The position numbers were made by a program, and so were the translations under genes. This document shows, in pieces, positions 48,113 through 58,895 of a DNA stretch of 64,000 nucleotides (position 1 is its first letter; the number at the start of each line of letters is the position of its first letter). Source of the DNA: Mugil cephalus (taxonomy: Eukaryota; Chordata; Actinopteri; Mugiliformes; Mugilidae); assembly GCF_022458985.1 (NCBI RefSeq), contig NC_061774.1, positions 19,872,697-19,936,696 on the forward strand, in the 5' to 3' direction. Below the pieces are notes generated by a model. It made no database searches, was not told where the DNA came from, and saw nothing but the letters and a program-made list of their open reading frames with translations.

Positions 48113-50042
48113 TCAAGACCAAGGCCTCCACATGGCCAAGGAAGAGTTTGACCCCTCCCTATGTGCAAGGTGTGGGGGTGGTCTCAGTGTGGTGGGGGCA
48201 GAAGGAGGGGGAGGAGGAGGGGCGTGGAGGCTGGAGGGAGGAAGCGTGGGTGAGAAGCTGAAGAAGGAGGTGTTGGAAGATGGAGGTGACAGGCTCGGGG
48301 GGAAGGAGAAGTGGCAGGAAAACGACGGGAAAGGAGGAGAGGTGGCGTACGTGGAGAAGGAAGGAGAGAACCAGGGCGAGGAAGGGGGGGACAGATAGTC
48401 GTGGCAAGGCGTGGAGCAGGAGAGGGGCTGAAAGGGGGAATGTGAGGGGAAGAGCAGCCTGGGAGACTCCTCTTTGCCTTCAGACGTGCACGTGGCGTCC
48501 ACGGAGGCTGCGTCAGGCGTCGTTTTCTGGCTGAAGTCTGGAGGCGACTGCCGGTTCTCAGTGTGGCGTTTAAGGCCCTCTATCAGGCTGGTTCTCTGCG
48601 CAGGGGTTATCTTGTGCATGTAGCTGCTCAGCTGGGCCACACACTGCTGAAAACCAGCACTCTCAATACTCATGAGAGGAGGAGGAGGAGGAGGAGCGCC
48701 AGACTCCGAGTGTCCGAGCATCATCAGTGGAGTCTTCATTCCACCAACATTAGTGTCTGCAATGAGTAGTAAACAAAAAAAAGACACAAAGCAGAAATGA
48801 AACATGCAGCAGAAACCATCACATAAATCACAGTAACTGTGAACGTCCTCTGACTAACCTTTGTTGAGTTTCCTCCCATCTGTCCACTGTTTGAGGTATT
48901 CCACAGCCAAGTCCAAAATCTCTGCTTTCTCTATTTTAGGATTCTGCAGTCGCTGTTGACGACCACAGTCGAGAAGAAGGAGACAAATACATTTCATCAC
49001 TGTGGTCGTGATTTATTTATTTTATTTATAGTTTTTTGCAGCCGTGTCAACATGTGATCGATTTGACGTGACTCACCGGATCAGACGTGGAATTCAGCAA
49101 CAGGCTTCTCAGTTCAGCCAGACTCTGATTTATTCGATCCCTCCTCTTCTTCTCCACGACTGGCTTCAGGATCTGGAAGGAAGTTGCAAAGTGATGTAAT
49201 GAATATGTACAATAGAAACTAAATGAATTAATTTCAAATCAGGCAGTGCCCCGAACCAATGACTTGGGAGTGTCAGATTATTTCTCAGGTAAATTAATAC
49301 AGGCTCAGTATTTAAAAATTAAATTTTGTAATAAGGCATGATCTTTGCTACAAATATTAAAAACTTAATAAATAAATAATAAACTCAATGAATTATGCAG
49401 CTGCTCTTTTCTCTAGAAGGTCAAATTATCCTCTGTACAAGTCTGCTTTTGAAGAGCTAACACTTTTTCCTCAACATGGCAACCAACTCACCTTCCTGTA
49501 GCAGATAACTCCAAATTAATCATGTTAATGCACATTATGCACCTATTAATCCTTTGCATACTATACCTTTATTTACTTCAGTGTCTGGTTATTGTACATT
49601 TGTTCAAATACTTCTTTTTTTTTTTTTTTTTTTTTTTTACTTATATTTTATATTCTCATACTTTTATATATCTTTCTTTTTACTTGTGGTTCTCGAGGGT
49701 GTTTTTTTTTTTTTTTTATGTCAGACTAAGCTGCTGTGACCAAGCATTTTCCCTTGTGGATCAGTACAGTGTGTCTGTCCATGTCTAAAAACTTGGCAAC
49801 TCAACAGTTAAACGAGAGTTTAGAGTTAAAGCATAACTAACGTCGACTAAAAATGGTTAAAACCGTACATCTGTCTCTGACGGACGTGATTAGATAGATA
49901 CTTCATTTACCTCAATTAGAACAATTTGATTAATTATTTGATTATTTGGAAAGCATCAATAAATTCAAAGACCGATCGTTCTTACCCTTTTTCTAGTCCT
50001 TCCATCCTGCTCCGGACTTTGGTTCTGTAGTTTCCTGGTCAT
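48113..50042 (-). CDS. her11: her11-like hairy/E(spl) bHLH repressor (her1/her11 group), complete
   Basis: Nuclear transcriptional repressor of the Hes/Her family, a Notch-pathway effector. Coding exons 50042-49986, 49172-49077, 48952-48859 and 48756-48113 join in phase to 296 aa. The bHLH spans about residues 20-80: the basic region [13 protein letters not shown] carries the family proline, and the second helix is [15 protein letters not shown]. An Orange domain follows ([13 protein letters not shown] ... LIEGLKRH, about residues 107-145). A long Pro/Ser-rich C-terminal region then leads to the WRPW Groucho-binding motif plus one serine. Two poly-Pro runs flank this region. A T-box-like AGGTGTGA and an inverted CCAAT (ATTGG) lie 100-120 bp upstream. 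It faces away from her5, the arrangement of zebrafish her5/her11 (and her1/her7). Length and the head-to-head partner favour her11 or a her1/11-type gene; assignment among these needs a tree. A minus-strand AATAAA is at 47970-47965. Confidence 0.88.
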
Positions 50043-50153
50043 GCTGCAGAGTTTGGTCCTAATGTCCCGACGGGAGGATGCGCAAGTTTAAAAAGCCTCG
50101 CGCGGCCTGCGGGTGCCTTTAAGTGGAGCTCGTGTCGCCTCTGATTGGCTGGC

Positions 50154-50161
50154 AGGTGTGA
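50154..50161 (+). promoter_or_regulatory. T-box-like motif AGGTGTGA upstream of her11
   Basis: An exact AGGTGTGA 112 bp upstream of the her11 ATG, next to an inverted CCAAT box at 50144-50148. It is a single 8-mer, so occupancy is inferred only. Confidence 0.35.
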
Positions 50162-50201
50162 GCGACGACACCGATCGGAGAATAGGTTTATGGTCGAACT
50201 C

Positions 50202-50345
50202 TGCGGCCACTTTATTAGGGACACTAGTGGAAAACTGATGCATTAAATAATGTTCGGTTTCTGTTGAAGCAGAAAGTTGGTGATTTAAATGGATGATCAT
50301 TGTTCAGGATGTAAATTGTGGTGCTGCTAAACTGGACTGAATTAA
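50202..50345 (+). mobile_element. Tc1-like MITE fragment, TTATTAGG family, copy 2, at the her11 promoter
   Basis: It starts GCGGCCACTTTATTAGGGAC, the terminal repeat of the widespread fish Tc1-like family. It continues with TGATCATTGTTCAGGATG, TTGTGGTGCTGC and AACTGGACTGAATTAAAC, which match the reverse complement of the 29.8-kb copy. It begins only about 160 bp upstream of the her11 start codon. Confidence 0.55.
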
Positions 50346-50736
50346 ACAAACAAAAAGTGTTTTTTTAAACATGTGTCAGCACCACACAATACAATTCAAT
50401 AGTTCTACAAACCACAGACTCTAAAATGAAAACACAGCTCAATCATCTGGTCTCCATGAAGTCAAGATTTGGTTCAGTTTATCTGCAGCCACTAGTCTGT
50501 TGTGTTTCATGCGGTTTTATCATTAGCGAAATAAAAATGTTGTTTCACTCTGTAACAATGGCACATCAAGGGGCTTCAGGTGAAATCTTGAAATTGTAAC
50601 TGAGTTAACTCCAAGATAACTCTGCTTATCACCTATTAATACGTTTAAGGAAATTTTGAATATTAAGACTGTAAAGCATCAGTCATGATTTGATTTGATT
50701 AGTGAATGTAAACAGTGAAGCTGCTGAAGTGAGGCT

Positions 50737-50765
50737 GTGGGAAAGATCGTTTCTCCTCGTGGGAA
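50737..50765 (+). promoter_or_regulatory. Two RBPJ/Su(H)-type motifs between her11 and her5
   Basis: TGTGGGAA (core 50737-50743) and CGTGGGAA (core 50759-50765) occur in the same orientation, 22 bp apart. YGTGRGAA is the binding site of the Notch effector RBPJ/Su(H). Paired sites of this type are usual upstream of Hes/Her genes, although the classic pair is inverted and more closely spaced. Confidence 0.5.
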
Positions 50766-51565
50766 CAGAAATGAAGTGAGAAAGTCAGCAGCTATGAGGA
50801 CTTTTTATGACGTGTGAGACATCAGCACTTTGCATTAAGTGACAAAAAAATGACCAAATGAGACGTTTGCCCGAAATAACAAACGTTAACTACAAATGCA
50901 AAATACTCAGTTATGCGCATATAAATCTATATATATATAGGCCTGTACTGTCTGTACGGTATAAGGTCAAAGTGGATCAATACTAAATGAAGACTAAATT
51001 GATTTATTATAGCTGCATGGTAGCTGAGTCGTTTGGGGCAAAGGGGAGAAGATCGTGTGCTGATGTGATGAAGTGTGAGGATGATGATTACACCCGAGTG
51101 TTAAGTGTGCGCTGCTCCGTGGCCTCAGGTCAGCTTCATACCTGATGTTTGTGCTTCACACGAGCTCTCTGTTAAAACCCCAGCCAGATGTCGTCTTTTT
51201 TTTTTTTTTTTTTCAGCTGACACACACGAGGAGTCGGGATATTAGAAGTGTACGGTCCGTTTCTCTGCAGACAAAAGACGCGTTTTAAACCAATTAGTTT
51301 CCAGCGCAGGTTTCAGAGGGGGGACATTATAAGGCTTATTTATGGGGCGGATCCACGTGGCTTAAATCCTATACACATTCATACACGCACACAGACACAA
51401 TTTTTGTGGGGACCTTCCTTTGATACAAGGCACTGCCCAGCTTATCATCCCAACCTCAACCCTGAGCCAGAGTTCACCCCCCAAACCAGGCTTATAGCAG
51501 GTTGCAACCACGAAACGACAAAACGCAGTATTCCACGAAAAAATATAATGCCACAACAACTTGAT

Positions 51566-51588
51566 AGAAAAGAAAGAAAGAAAGAAAA

Positions 51589-51647
<59 letters not shown>
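51566..51647. repeat. (GAAA)n microsatellite
   Basis: About 80 bp of near-perfect GAAA units in the her11-her5 spacer. The Lys/Arg-rich and Phe/Leu-rich open frames across it are repeat translations. Confidence 0.95.
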
Positions 51648-51681
51648 TGGGACTTCGAGACTTTGGAGATATTACATGTTC

Positions 51682-52080
51682 AATAGAATAGAATAGAATA
51701 GAATAGAATAGAATAGAATAGAATAGAATAGAATAGAATAGAATAGAAAAATAATTCGAGTGTCCAATAGTTTGTACCCAAACACACACAGGCATCAAAA
51801 TACCATAGCATCAACACCAACCTAAGTAATAGGGGTAGTAGTAAGAACTGTGTAGATGGAAGACTGGTAATACGTATATAAGACTGTATTAACATACATG
51901 CCTGTACAAAGGAGCGACAACTGTGCAAAAAATGTGTCTGAGTAGTGGTGGTTACCAACTATGTACAATTAACATTTTTACAATGGGACACATAAACAGT
52001 CTGATGACTACTGGGACAAATGGCCTCTTGAACGTCTTAGTCCTGCAGCGTAATGAGAAACGTTTGACTTAAATGTAACT
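51682..52080 (-). mobile_element. Retroposon 3' end with (TATTC)n tail, minus strand (probable LINE)
   Basis: A (GAATA)n pentamer run at 51682-51750 is followed by GTGCAAAAAATGTGTCTGAG, AACAGTCTGATGACTACTGG then GACAAATGGCCTCTTGAACG. This order, read on the minus strand, resembles the 5'-truncated LINE copies with pentameric tails common in fish. The right boundary is uncertain. Confidence 0.45.
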
Positions 52081-52550
52081 TGTGCGTCCTCGCTATGTCC
52101 TGTCCGCGCTGCTATACTTCAGAAAAGTATCTTCTGCAGTGACTTTCCTTCCAGACTGCCATGGCAACCATCGGTGAACTCTGATCCTCCACTAATCGCC
52201 CCCTCTTTGATTTTAAACGGAAGTATCAGCGCTTCTGAAAAGCCACTTAATCTCTGCGGGATCCCCGTGATCCGATCATCCCCGTGTTATCTCCACTCTT
52301 TAGCCTATTATGGGGATCAGGGGGGGACATAAATGCAGTGCGCAGAAAGCCACCCCCCAAAAAAACTTAACGGTCTATTTACATCTATAACTTCCCTCCT
52401 CGCCATTTGAAATGGTGGAATCTGAGGTAAAGAAAATACGTGAACTTTAAACACCAAGCTGGTGTTACAGAGAGTGTCCAGTATTGGGGAGGTTGCACCG
52501 CACCCCCCACTAAAGATAAACACAAACTACTTCACACGGGCGTTTAGTTT

Positions 52551-52558
52551 AGGTGTGA
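52551..52558 (+). promoter_or_regulatory. T-box-like motif AGGTGTGA upstream of her5
   Basis: A second exact AGGTGTGA in the spacer, about 600 bp upstream of the her5 ATG. Confidence 0.3.
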
Positions 52559-52962
52559 AGTGGGCAATTTGGCTCTGCAGCACCAGAGAGGGGTTGTTGA
52601 TACGCTGCTGCATCAGTTTGAAATTTCAGAATTAAACTGGTAAAAGGTTGGAAAAAAAATACAGTGAAAATGGACTTTTAGGAGGCAGAATGGAGGTCAT
52701 GTAAAAACTATTAATGAATTAATACAAATGTAGAATGTAGAACACGACACTGCAAGATACAGAAAAAAAGTAAATACGACTTCAACTCAACTGTGTCTGA
52801 CTGCAACAGACTGAAACTAACTCCACAACTTGAAAGAACTCTTTTTTTTCCTCATCCAAAACCTTGAAATCACCATTCAGCCATTTTATTAACAAAGTCT
52901 AAATGTTGGGAGACATTCTGACAAACACTTTGTAGGACTGGAAGCAGATCGAAAATGACTAT

Positions 52963-52970
52963 ATGCAAAT
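52963..52970 (+). promoter_or_regulatory. Octamer ATGCAAAT upstream of her5
   Basis: A perfect POU-factor octamer 188 bp upstream of the her5 ATG. Function is inferred from the motif only. Confidence 0.35.
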
Positions 52971-53157
52971 TAAAGCCGAGTGAGATAAATTCATGCCGCT
53001 CTCCCCAATGTGGAGGTCGTGCGCTTCTGAGTGCTTGGTGGGTGTGTCCGGCAGGGGTGTGGCTGTGTGCAGGGAAATCAACAAATTGCAACGAGGACGC
53101 AAACACGCGCCATTCATTCATTTTGGTTTCACGGTCAGGGACGCACGGACTATCAGC

Positions 53158-54013
53158 ATGAAGGCTTTATCTACACCACCGTCTCCCAGACACAGGACTA
53201 AGAGAGGGGTAAGTTTCTGAGCAAGAAGTAAAACAAGTATATATAATGTAATTTATGGCTTGTCGTCTAAATCTATGAACATTTACTTTTCATTCCTAAG
53301 GTGACCAAACCTGTGATGGAGAAACGCAGACGGGAGCGCATCAACCACAGTTTGGAGACATTACGCGTTCTGATGCTGGAGAGCACCCACAATCAGGTAA
53401 GTTTACGCGCCATGGTTCAAATGTTCATCCAGGTCGCTTCTTCGATTTTGAACTGGGAAAAAAAGTTTTGATTTTACATATTTGGTGATTTATTTGTTTG
53501 TTTTCTCACATTTTCTCGATATAGAAACTAAAGAATCCAAAGGTGGAGAAGGCGGAAATTCTGGAGAGTGTGGTCGAGTTTCTGAAGATAGGGAAGGACA
53601 AGGGTGACAAGGCTATGAAGAGGGTGCTGTCCAGGGAGCAGAGGCCGACCTGTTCCCGCGAACACAACTACCACGAGGGCATGAGATCGTGCCTGCTGAG
53701 GGTCAGCCACTTCATAGCCAGCAAAAGCCAAGAGCTGGAGGAAACCGGCAGGAGCACCGCTCAGGCTTCGTTTACGCATCCCGAGTCCCAAACGCTCCCT
53801 CCTTCTCCCGGGTACATTCACAAGTCGCTGCTGTACGTTCCCGGTGACTCCGCTGCTCTGTCCCCTCAGCGCCTGCCCCACCATCATCACCAGCTCTCTC
53901 ATCTGTACCTCACCCAGAAGACTGGCATCCACGGTGACACCAACCAGCTGCTCTCCTCCACAGCGGTCTCCACGCACATCACCGACCCAGTGTGGAGGCC
54001 CTGGCCTCAGTGA
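53158..54013 (+). CDS. her5: her5-like hairy/E(spl) bHLH repressor, complete
   Basis: Nuclear bHLH-Orange repressor; zebrafish her5 maintains the midbrain-hindbrain boundary progenitor pool. Coding exons 53158-53208, 53301-53396 and 53525-54013 join in phase to 211 aa. The start [17 protein letters not shown] lies in a short first exon. The basic region [13 protein letters not shown] has the family proline, followed by helix 1 [11 protein letters not shown] and helix 2 [15 protein letters not shown] (bHLH about residues 18-73). The Orange domain is [20 protein letters not shown] (about residues 96-115). The C-terminus ends WRPWPQ, the Groucho motif plus two residues. The exon pattern, with Orange and C-terminus in one last exon, is typical of Hes7-type her genes. 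AATAAA lies at 54653-54658, giving a 3'UTR of about 650 bp. her7 is the main alternative; the her11-type partner favours her5. Confidence 0.88.
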
Positions 54014-54680
54014 CAGACACTTTGAGACAAATTTTTATTTTTGATACTGTAGATGGCAACACGCTGTGTAAATATGTATTTTATTGTACAGTCTTGATTC
54101 TTTTGTACAGTGAAGACATTTAATATCACACCCCAGATGACTTTCTCTTGTTCTTTACGTACGAGACTCGTCTGTGCGCAAAAATATCTCGAGTTCTATC
54201 AAAAAAATGAAAACAACATTTGTTTTCTTTGGTAGAAATGGCATCACCGGACTGCGTGTGAAGATCTGCCGACTATGTTACAACATAGTGCATTTTTTGT
54301 CTCTTCTTTCTTACTAACGAAACCAGTTACGTTCTTTGTAACACTGTATTCTCCACTAATGTGGAGTTTTTATTTAGAGCTTTGTCAGTTTTATGCGTGT
54401 ATATCTGCCAAAGGTTTCTGACTATTTTTATTTTTTTGTGTTGCTGTTATTTTTTTTTACAGCAATGTATTTGATGCTACTGGGACGCGTGCGTAAAATC
54501 CATTTTACGCGAACGAATTTCTCTGCTTTGACTATTACGTGGGGAGACTGATGTTTTTTTTTGTTTTTTTTTCTCTGACGCGAATTTGAGACATGATATA
54601 AGAATATTGTTTCGTAATTGTGCTTGATAAGTTCTCTGCCCCCTCCATTCTCAATAAAAGCACAATTTCCTGACTGTTCC
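54014..54680 (+). other. her5 3'UTR
   Basis: AT-rich sequence with TATTTTTATTT-type stretches after the her5 stop, ending at AATAAA (54653-54658). The T- and A-rich open frames on the opposite strand are by-products. Confidence 0.6.
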
Positions 54681-55330
54681 AGATCATCGGAGTGGCTTGT
54701 TTGTCGTGTGAATAGCTTGTACTTTGGCACTTGCACAGAACAGGCAAGCATCTACAGACCAGTTAGCACATACTTTATGAGGGCTGTACGACAGTTATTA
54801 CATCTATTGAGATGTTGATAGGAAGCCTGATGTTTCTATGATCTGTGGTTGTTTAAATGTAAAAAGCAAACGATTGTGGTCATTCGCACACTGTCCAAGA
54901 TCCAGACTGCTCCAGGTGTCTGCATCCAATCTACAAAATCTATCTGCAGTTAATAAGTGCACAAACACAGAACATTCCAGGCTGCTCAGTTCAAAGATGA
55001 ATCTGAACTAGGCTTTAAGGATACTGAAACAGGTTTTGATGACATTTTCCAACATCCAGACTCTTAACAATGTGTTATACTATAGGATGTTCCCCTCTAT
55101 AAATAGGAATATATATAGAAACTGTACTTTACCTCAAACTTAAGCAGTCCAGAGTAAGCTCCCCTTAAACAAAAAGAAACATTGGGCAGAACCAACACGA
55201 CGCTTCTGATGGAAAGACGAGAAGACATGAAAAAAGACAAATTCATCTTCAGTAATACAAAGGTTGCGACAATATGCCCCTTAGTTCGTTAGGTTAGTTC
55301 TGTCTGCAACTTAAAACTAGACATAGGCTA

Positions 55331-55845
55331 CACTACCGGACACACGTGTTAGAACATTAGAATATTTCTTTCGTCCTTTTCTATTGATATATATGCAGTT
55401 AATGTTTCATTTAACCCTGAAATAAAAACATAGACCAAATAAACAACTCAAGTTAAAAAATGGAATCAATGTGCAACACAAAATATATTCTAAACCTACT
55501 CAAAGTAACCATCTTTGGCTGATTTAACATGTGAATGCGCCTGTGACAATATTTTCCAGAGAATTCTTCCCTATTTTGTCGCAGAAGTTCCGAGAAATGT
55601 GTAGCACTGGTATGGTGCTTTCTTCTGTCCAGTTCATCACAAAACAGCTCCATGGGGTTAAAGTCTAGAGCCTGGGCCACGGTCCACTCCATGTTTTCAA
55701 GCTTTCAGTCTAGTTTTTATCCCGAGGTAGTTCCAGTATAGCTTGGACTGATGTTTTGGGTCATTATCTTGCTGTAGGATGAAGTCCTGACCAACTATAC
55801 CAGAGAATACTGCGTGCTGTTATAAAACTTTTGGCCGACTAGTGT
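55331..55845 (-). mobile_element. Tc1-like transposon, internally deleted, TA-flanked
   Basis: A 515-bp element between TA dinucleotides (55329-55330 and 55846-55847). Ends CACTACCGGACACACGTGTT and, inverted, CACTAGTCGGCCAAAAGTTT are diverged terminal repeats. The minus strand encodes the transposase C-terminal part: near 55795-55760 FILQQDNDPKHQSKLYWNYL (second catalytic Asp region), then from 55692 MEWTVAQALDFNPMELFCDE (third catalytic Glu region) and LDRRKHHTSATHFSELL. The N-terminal half is absent and the two blocks are out of frame with each other. Not autonomous. Confidence 0.75.
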
Positions 55846-55847
55846 AG

Positions 55848-57690
55848 GCTCAGGTAAAAACTGGTACTGGACATCACGTGCTTAGTTGCACCCTTTGAGA
55901 ATGGTGTCTGACATATTTCTTCATAAACTGATACTTTCGACATCTTCCTGCCGTTCGTTCCCCATCTTCTAACACTGATTTAATAGACCGTGGAAGTCTA
56001 CAAGCTTTCATAGATTCGATAAAGTCGTCTGAGTGTTGGAGATGTGGACAGTATGCTAATGGCCACTGTCGTACGTGCGCTTGTTTACATTTTAAAAGCC
56101 TCCTGGATGAAATGGTGTTAATCGTCGTCAAGGTAGCACTCCCAGTATCTCTTGAAGTCAACACACATAAGCTACAGGCCCCTTTGCATCACAAATTCTC
56201 ATCAGAGTCCGCGTCAGTCCTGTAATGCAGGTTTTCATTTAGTACAGCGGAATGCAATAAATACTAATAATTGTGCAACAATTCATTATAGAAAACTCCC
56301 AAAACTCGTGTCACCACCTTGCTTCCCCTTGGGTCGGTTTCACCATAGTTTCATTTCTTCAAAGCCAGACCGAAAACATCTTGTATGCGCAATCAAAGGA
56401 GGTGTTAGTCCCGCTGGGCTGATCACTGGACAGGATGCTCCTTTGTGCGCTTCTAAACTCTAACCCTGTGAAGAAAGGGCCACATAGGACTAAGTAAATC
56501 AATTAAACTTGGAATCAGATTAGGGTTTCATTAGAGGATCCATCTGTCTAAATCTAGATTAAACAGGTCCTGTGGAAGCTTTTATCGCCGAGGAGGGGAC
56601 GTAATTGAAATGCGGACGTGTCTGATTAGTTTGCTTATTTAAGGTTTGGCGCATGCGTAAACACTGTATATCAGAGTGAGAGCAGAAGAAGCTCTAAGTT
56701 CTTTTTTTTTTTTTTTTTTTTTTTTCTTAAAGCAAATATTTAAAAGTGTGGCATCAGACACTGTTAAACACGCAAACTGGCAGCTGGTTGCAGGTGTTGG
56801 TTTTTACCACATCAGCACCAACACGATAAAAAGGCCTTTTGGCTTCATCAGCAAACCATTTGATCTCTGCATTTCCCAGAACGAGCCCCGACATCCATAA
56901 AACAGAAGATATTGTTCCTAGAACATGAAATATTATTATTAGTAATATCATGATTTAATTATACGACATCTGCGACATCGCATTTATTGCGTGTTCTTCT
57001 CAAAGAGAAAATCTGGGATTTATCGGTTGCAGTGCTATTGACGTGACGTTATTTATAAACTAATGGACCGAATAAGCTCCGTCCTTAGCTACTATTTTAC
57101 TTTTACGTCAATATTATTTTAGTCGCTATCTCCTAAAACGCGAGAGAGCCATATGGGGCTACAAGTGGCCGCGTGTCGGCCAGCTTTACAGCCTGGGACT
57201 GGCTATTACAAAAACACCGCACCTCGAGGTGTTAATGGGTCTGCTGCCACCCACGCGCCGCGAGCAGGCTGCTCGTGCACCGGGACACCTTAGTGACGTC
57301 ACATGAAGTCAAATTAATTCGCGACATTTATAAAAGTTTTCACAAAGCTCGTGGTCATGCTTCGACTGTTTTTTATCCCCTTTTTAGTAAAAGCGTGAAT
57401 ATTTGATAACAAAAACGCATAACACACAAAAAGCATTAGCATAGCATAGCATTTAACAATGTTGCTGTACCCGAGTCAAAATAAAGTTATCAGGCCAGCA
57501 CTGTAGCTAAATGAAAAACGTACAACAAATGTAAATAGAAGATTTAAAGTTTGTTATCGAAAATGGTGGAAACTAGTGTAAAATTATCTTAATAATGGGA
57601 ATATTTATTGATGATTAGTTCAGTTTTTCAGAATTTTTACACAAGTATAAAAGCCAATTATTTAAATTTTATCTTTAAAAGTTAAATTTG
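55848..57690. other. her5-pfdn6 spacer, no gene recognised
   Basis: The 55.86-56.16 kb stretch has a 96-codon minus-strand frame that resembles decayed repeat protein, but I could not place it. 57.13-57.30 kb is CpG-richer than its surroundings, with a 12-bp palindrome CACCTCGAGGTG (57220-57231) and a perfect CRE, TGACGTCA (57294-57301). A T run lies at about 56702-56725. Confidence 0.45.
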
Positions 57691-57980
57691 ATTTAAATTT
57701 GTTTACAGTTGGCCCTAATCTTTTCCCCAGTGCTTGTACTCAGCAAACATTTAGTATTCATATGCAGGCTTCTCTGTGGGGTACCTTTAAGGTCTTACTA
57801 GATTTGTCATTTGAGAAAGTTTTAGACTATTCACGGAGGCCGAACCGTCCGCTGGTGGCTGACGGCAGGGAACTCATTTATAAGAACAATGCTGCACCGC
57901 TGAGCTTTGTTCACTGCTGAGAACTGTGGGGCGGGTCAACATCTGCTCTGGTGGCCACCGGCCTGCCCTGGTAATTAAAG
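57691..57980 (+). other. Unexplained GC-balanced island in AT-rich DNA
   Basis: About 280 bp of near-50% GC sequence following a TATAAAAG (57646-57653) and a strongly AT-rich stretch. It has one 73-codon open frame with no recognisable domain. It could be an untranslated exon, a structured RNA, a conserved element or chance. I do not assign a function. Confidence 0.25.
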
Positions 57981-58252
57981 CAAATGTTCAATACACAGTA
58001 CCCTTATGTGTGTTACATCTTAGTGTAATTTTAAATCTAAATCTCATTCAAAACAATAACGAAAAAGGAACTGTTTAATTTAATGAAAAACATGTTTATT
58101 AGTAACAAGAGAAAACTCACAGTAATATCACTGCAAATTAATGACAAGGTACAAGCAGAATTTCCTCAGACTCAGTGTTGTAGGGTGACATCCCGTTCTA
58201 ACCCTCTCTACGGTGTTTGTGTGTGTAGCATGCGTGAGGCCGGATCGCTTGG

Positions 58253-58862
58253 TCAGACTTTGCCGACGCCCTGAGCTTTCTGAAGCTCCTGCTGTAAACT
58301 GCACAAGACTTCTCGATGTTGATCGGACTTCTTCTCCATGTCTTTCAAGAGCGTCTCATACCTTTGACTGTGAAAGGACAGAAAAAAAAAACAAAAAAAA
58401 AAACAGGGAGATAAGAGAGAGACAAGAACAGTGACAGGAAACAAGGACCTGATGCATTTAATCACATATTTTGAAAAGTAAGCGTTTGCAGAGGAGATGT
58501 TTCTTTCGTTCTGTAACGTGTCTCCGGCACAAAAAACCTCCACAGCGCTGAAAATTAGCATTTGTGCTACGTCTGGCACATTTACACTGATGGCTACTTA
58601 ACATATAATAATAATAATTCTTATTATATTTTAAGTACCCATTACTTGACTGGTTATTGCAGTTGTATTGGTGAATACCAGTGGAACTATTTCTGTCTCC
58701 AGCTGAGTGAAGTCAAAGACAGAACTTGACACAACATCAAATCTCTACTGCCCTCTATCTGTTAGTGAGTGTAACAGAGATAAAAACGACCCCACCATCA
58801 ACACTGGAGCTCTTCATTACTTAAGGAGTTGTGTAAGTAACTACTACTACTACTACTACTAC

Positions 58863-58895
<33 letters not shown>

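Noticed and set aside
51445-51958. Minus-strand frames of 92 and 117 codons rich in Phe, Leu, Ser and Tyr
   Set aside because: Direct translations of the GAAA and GAATA repeats.
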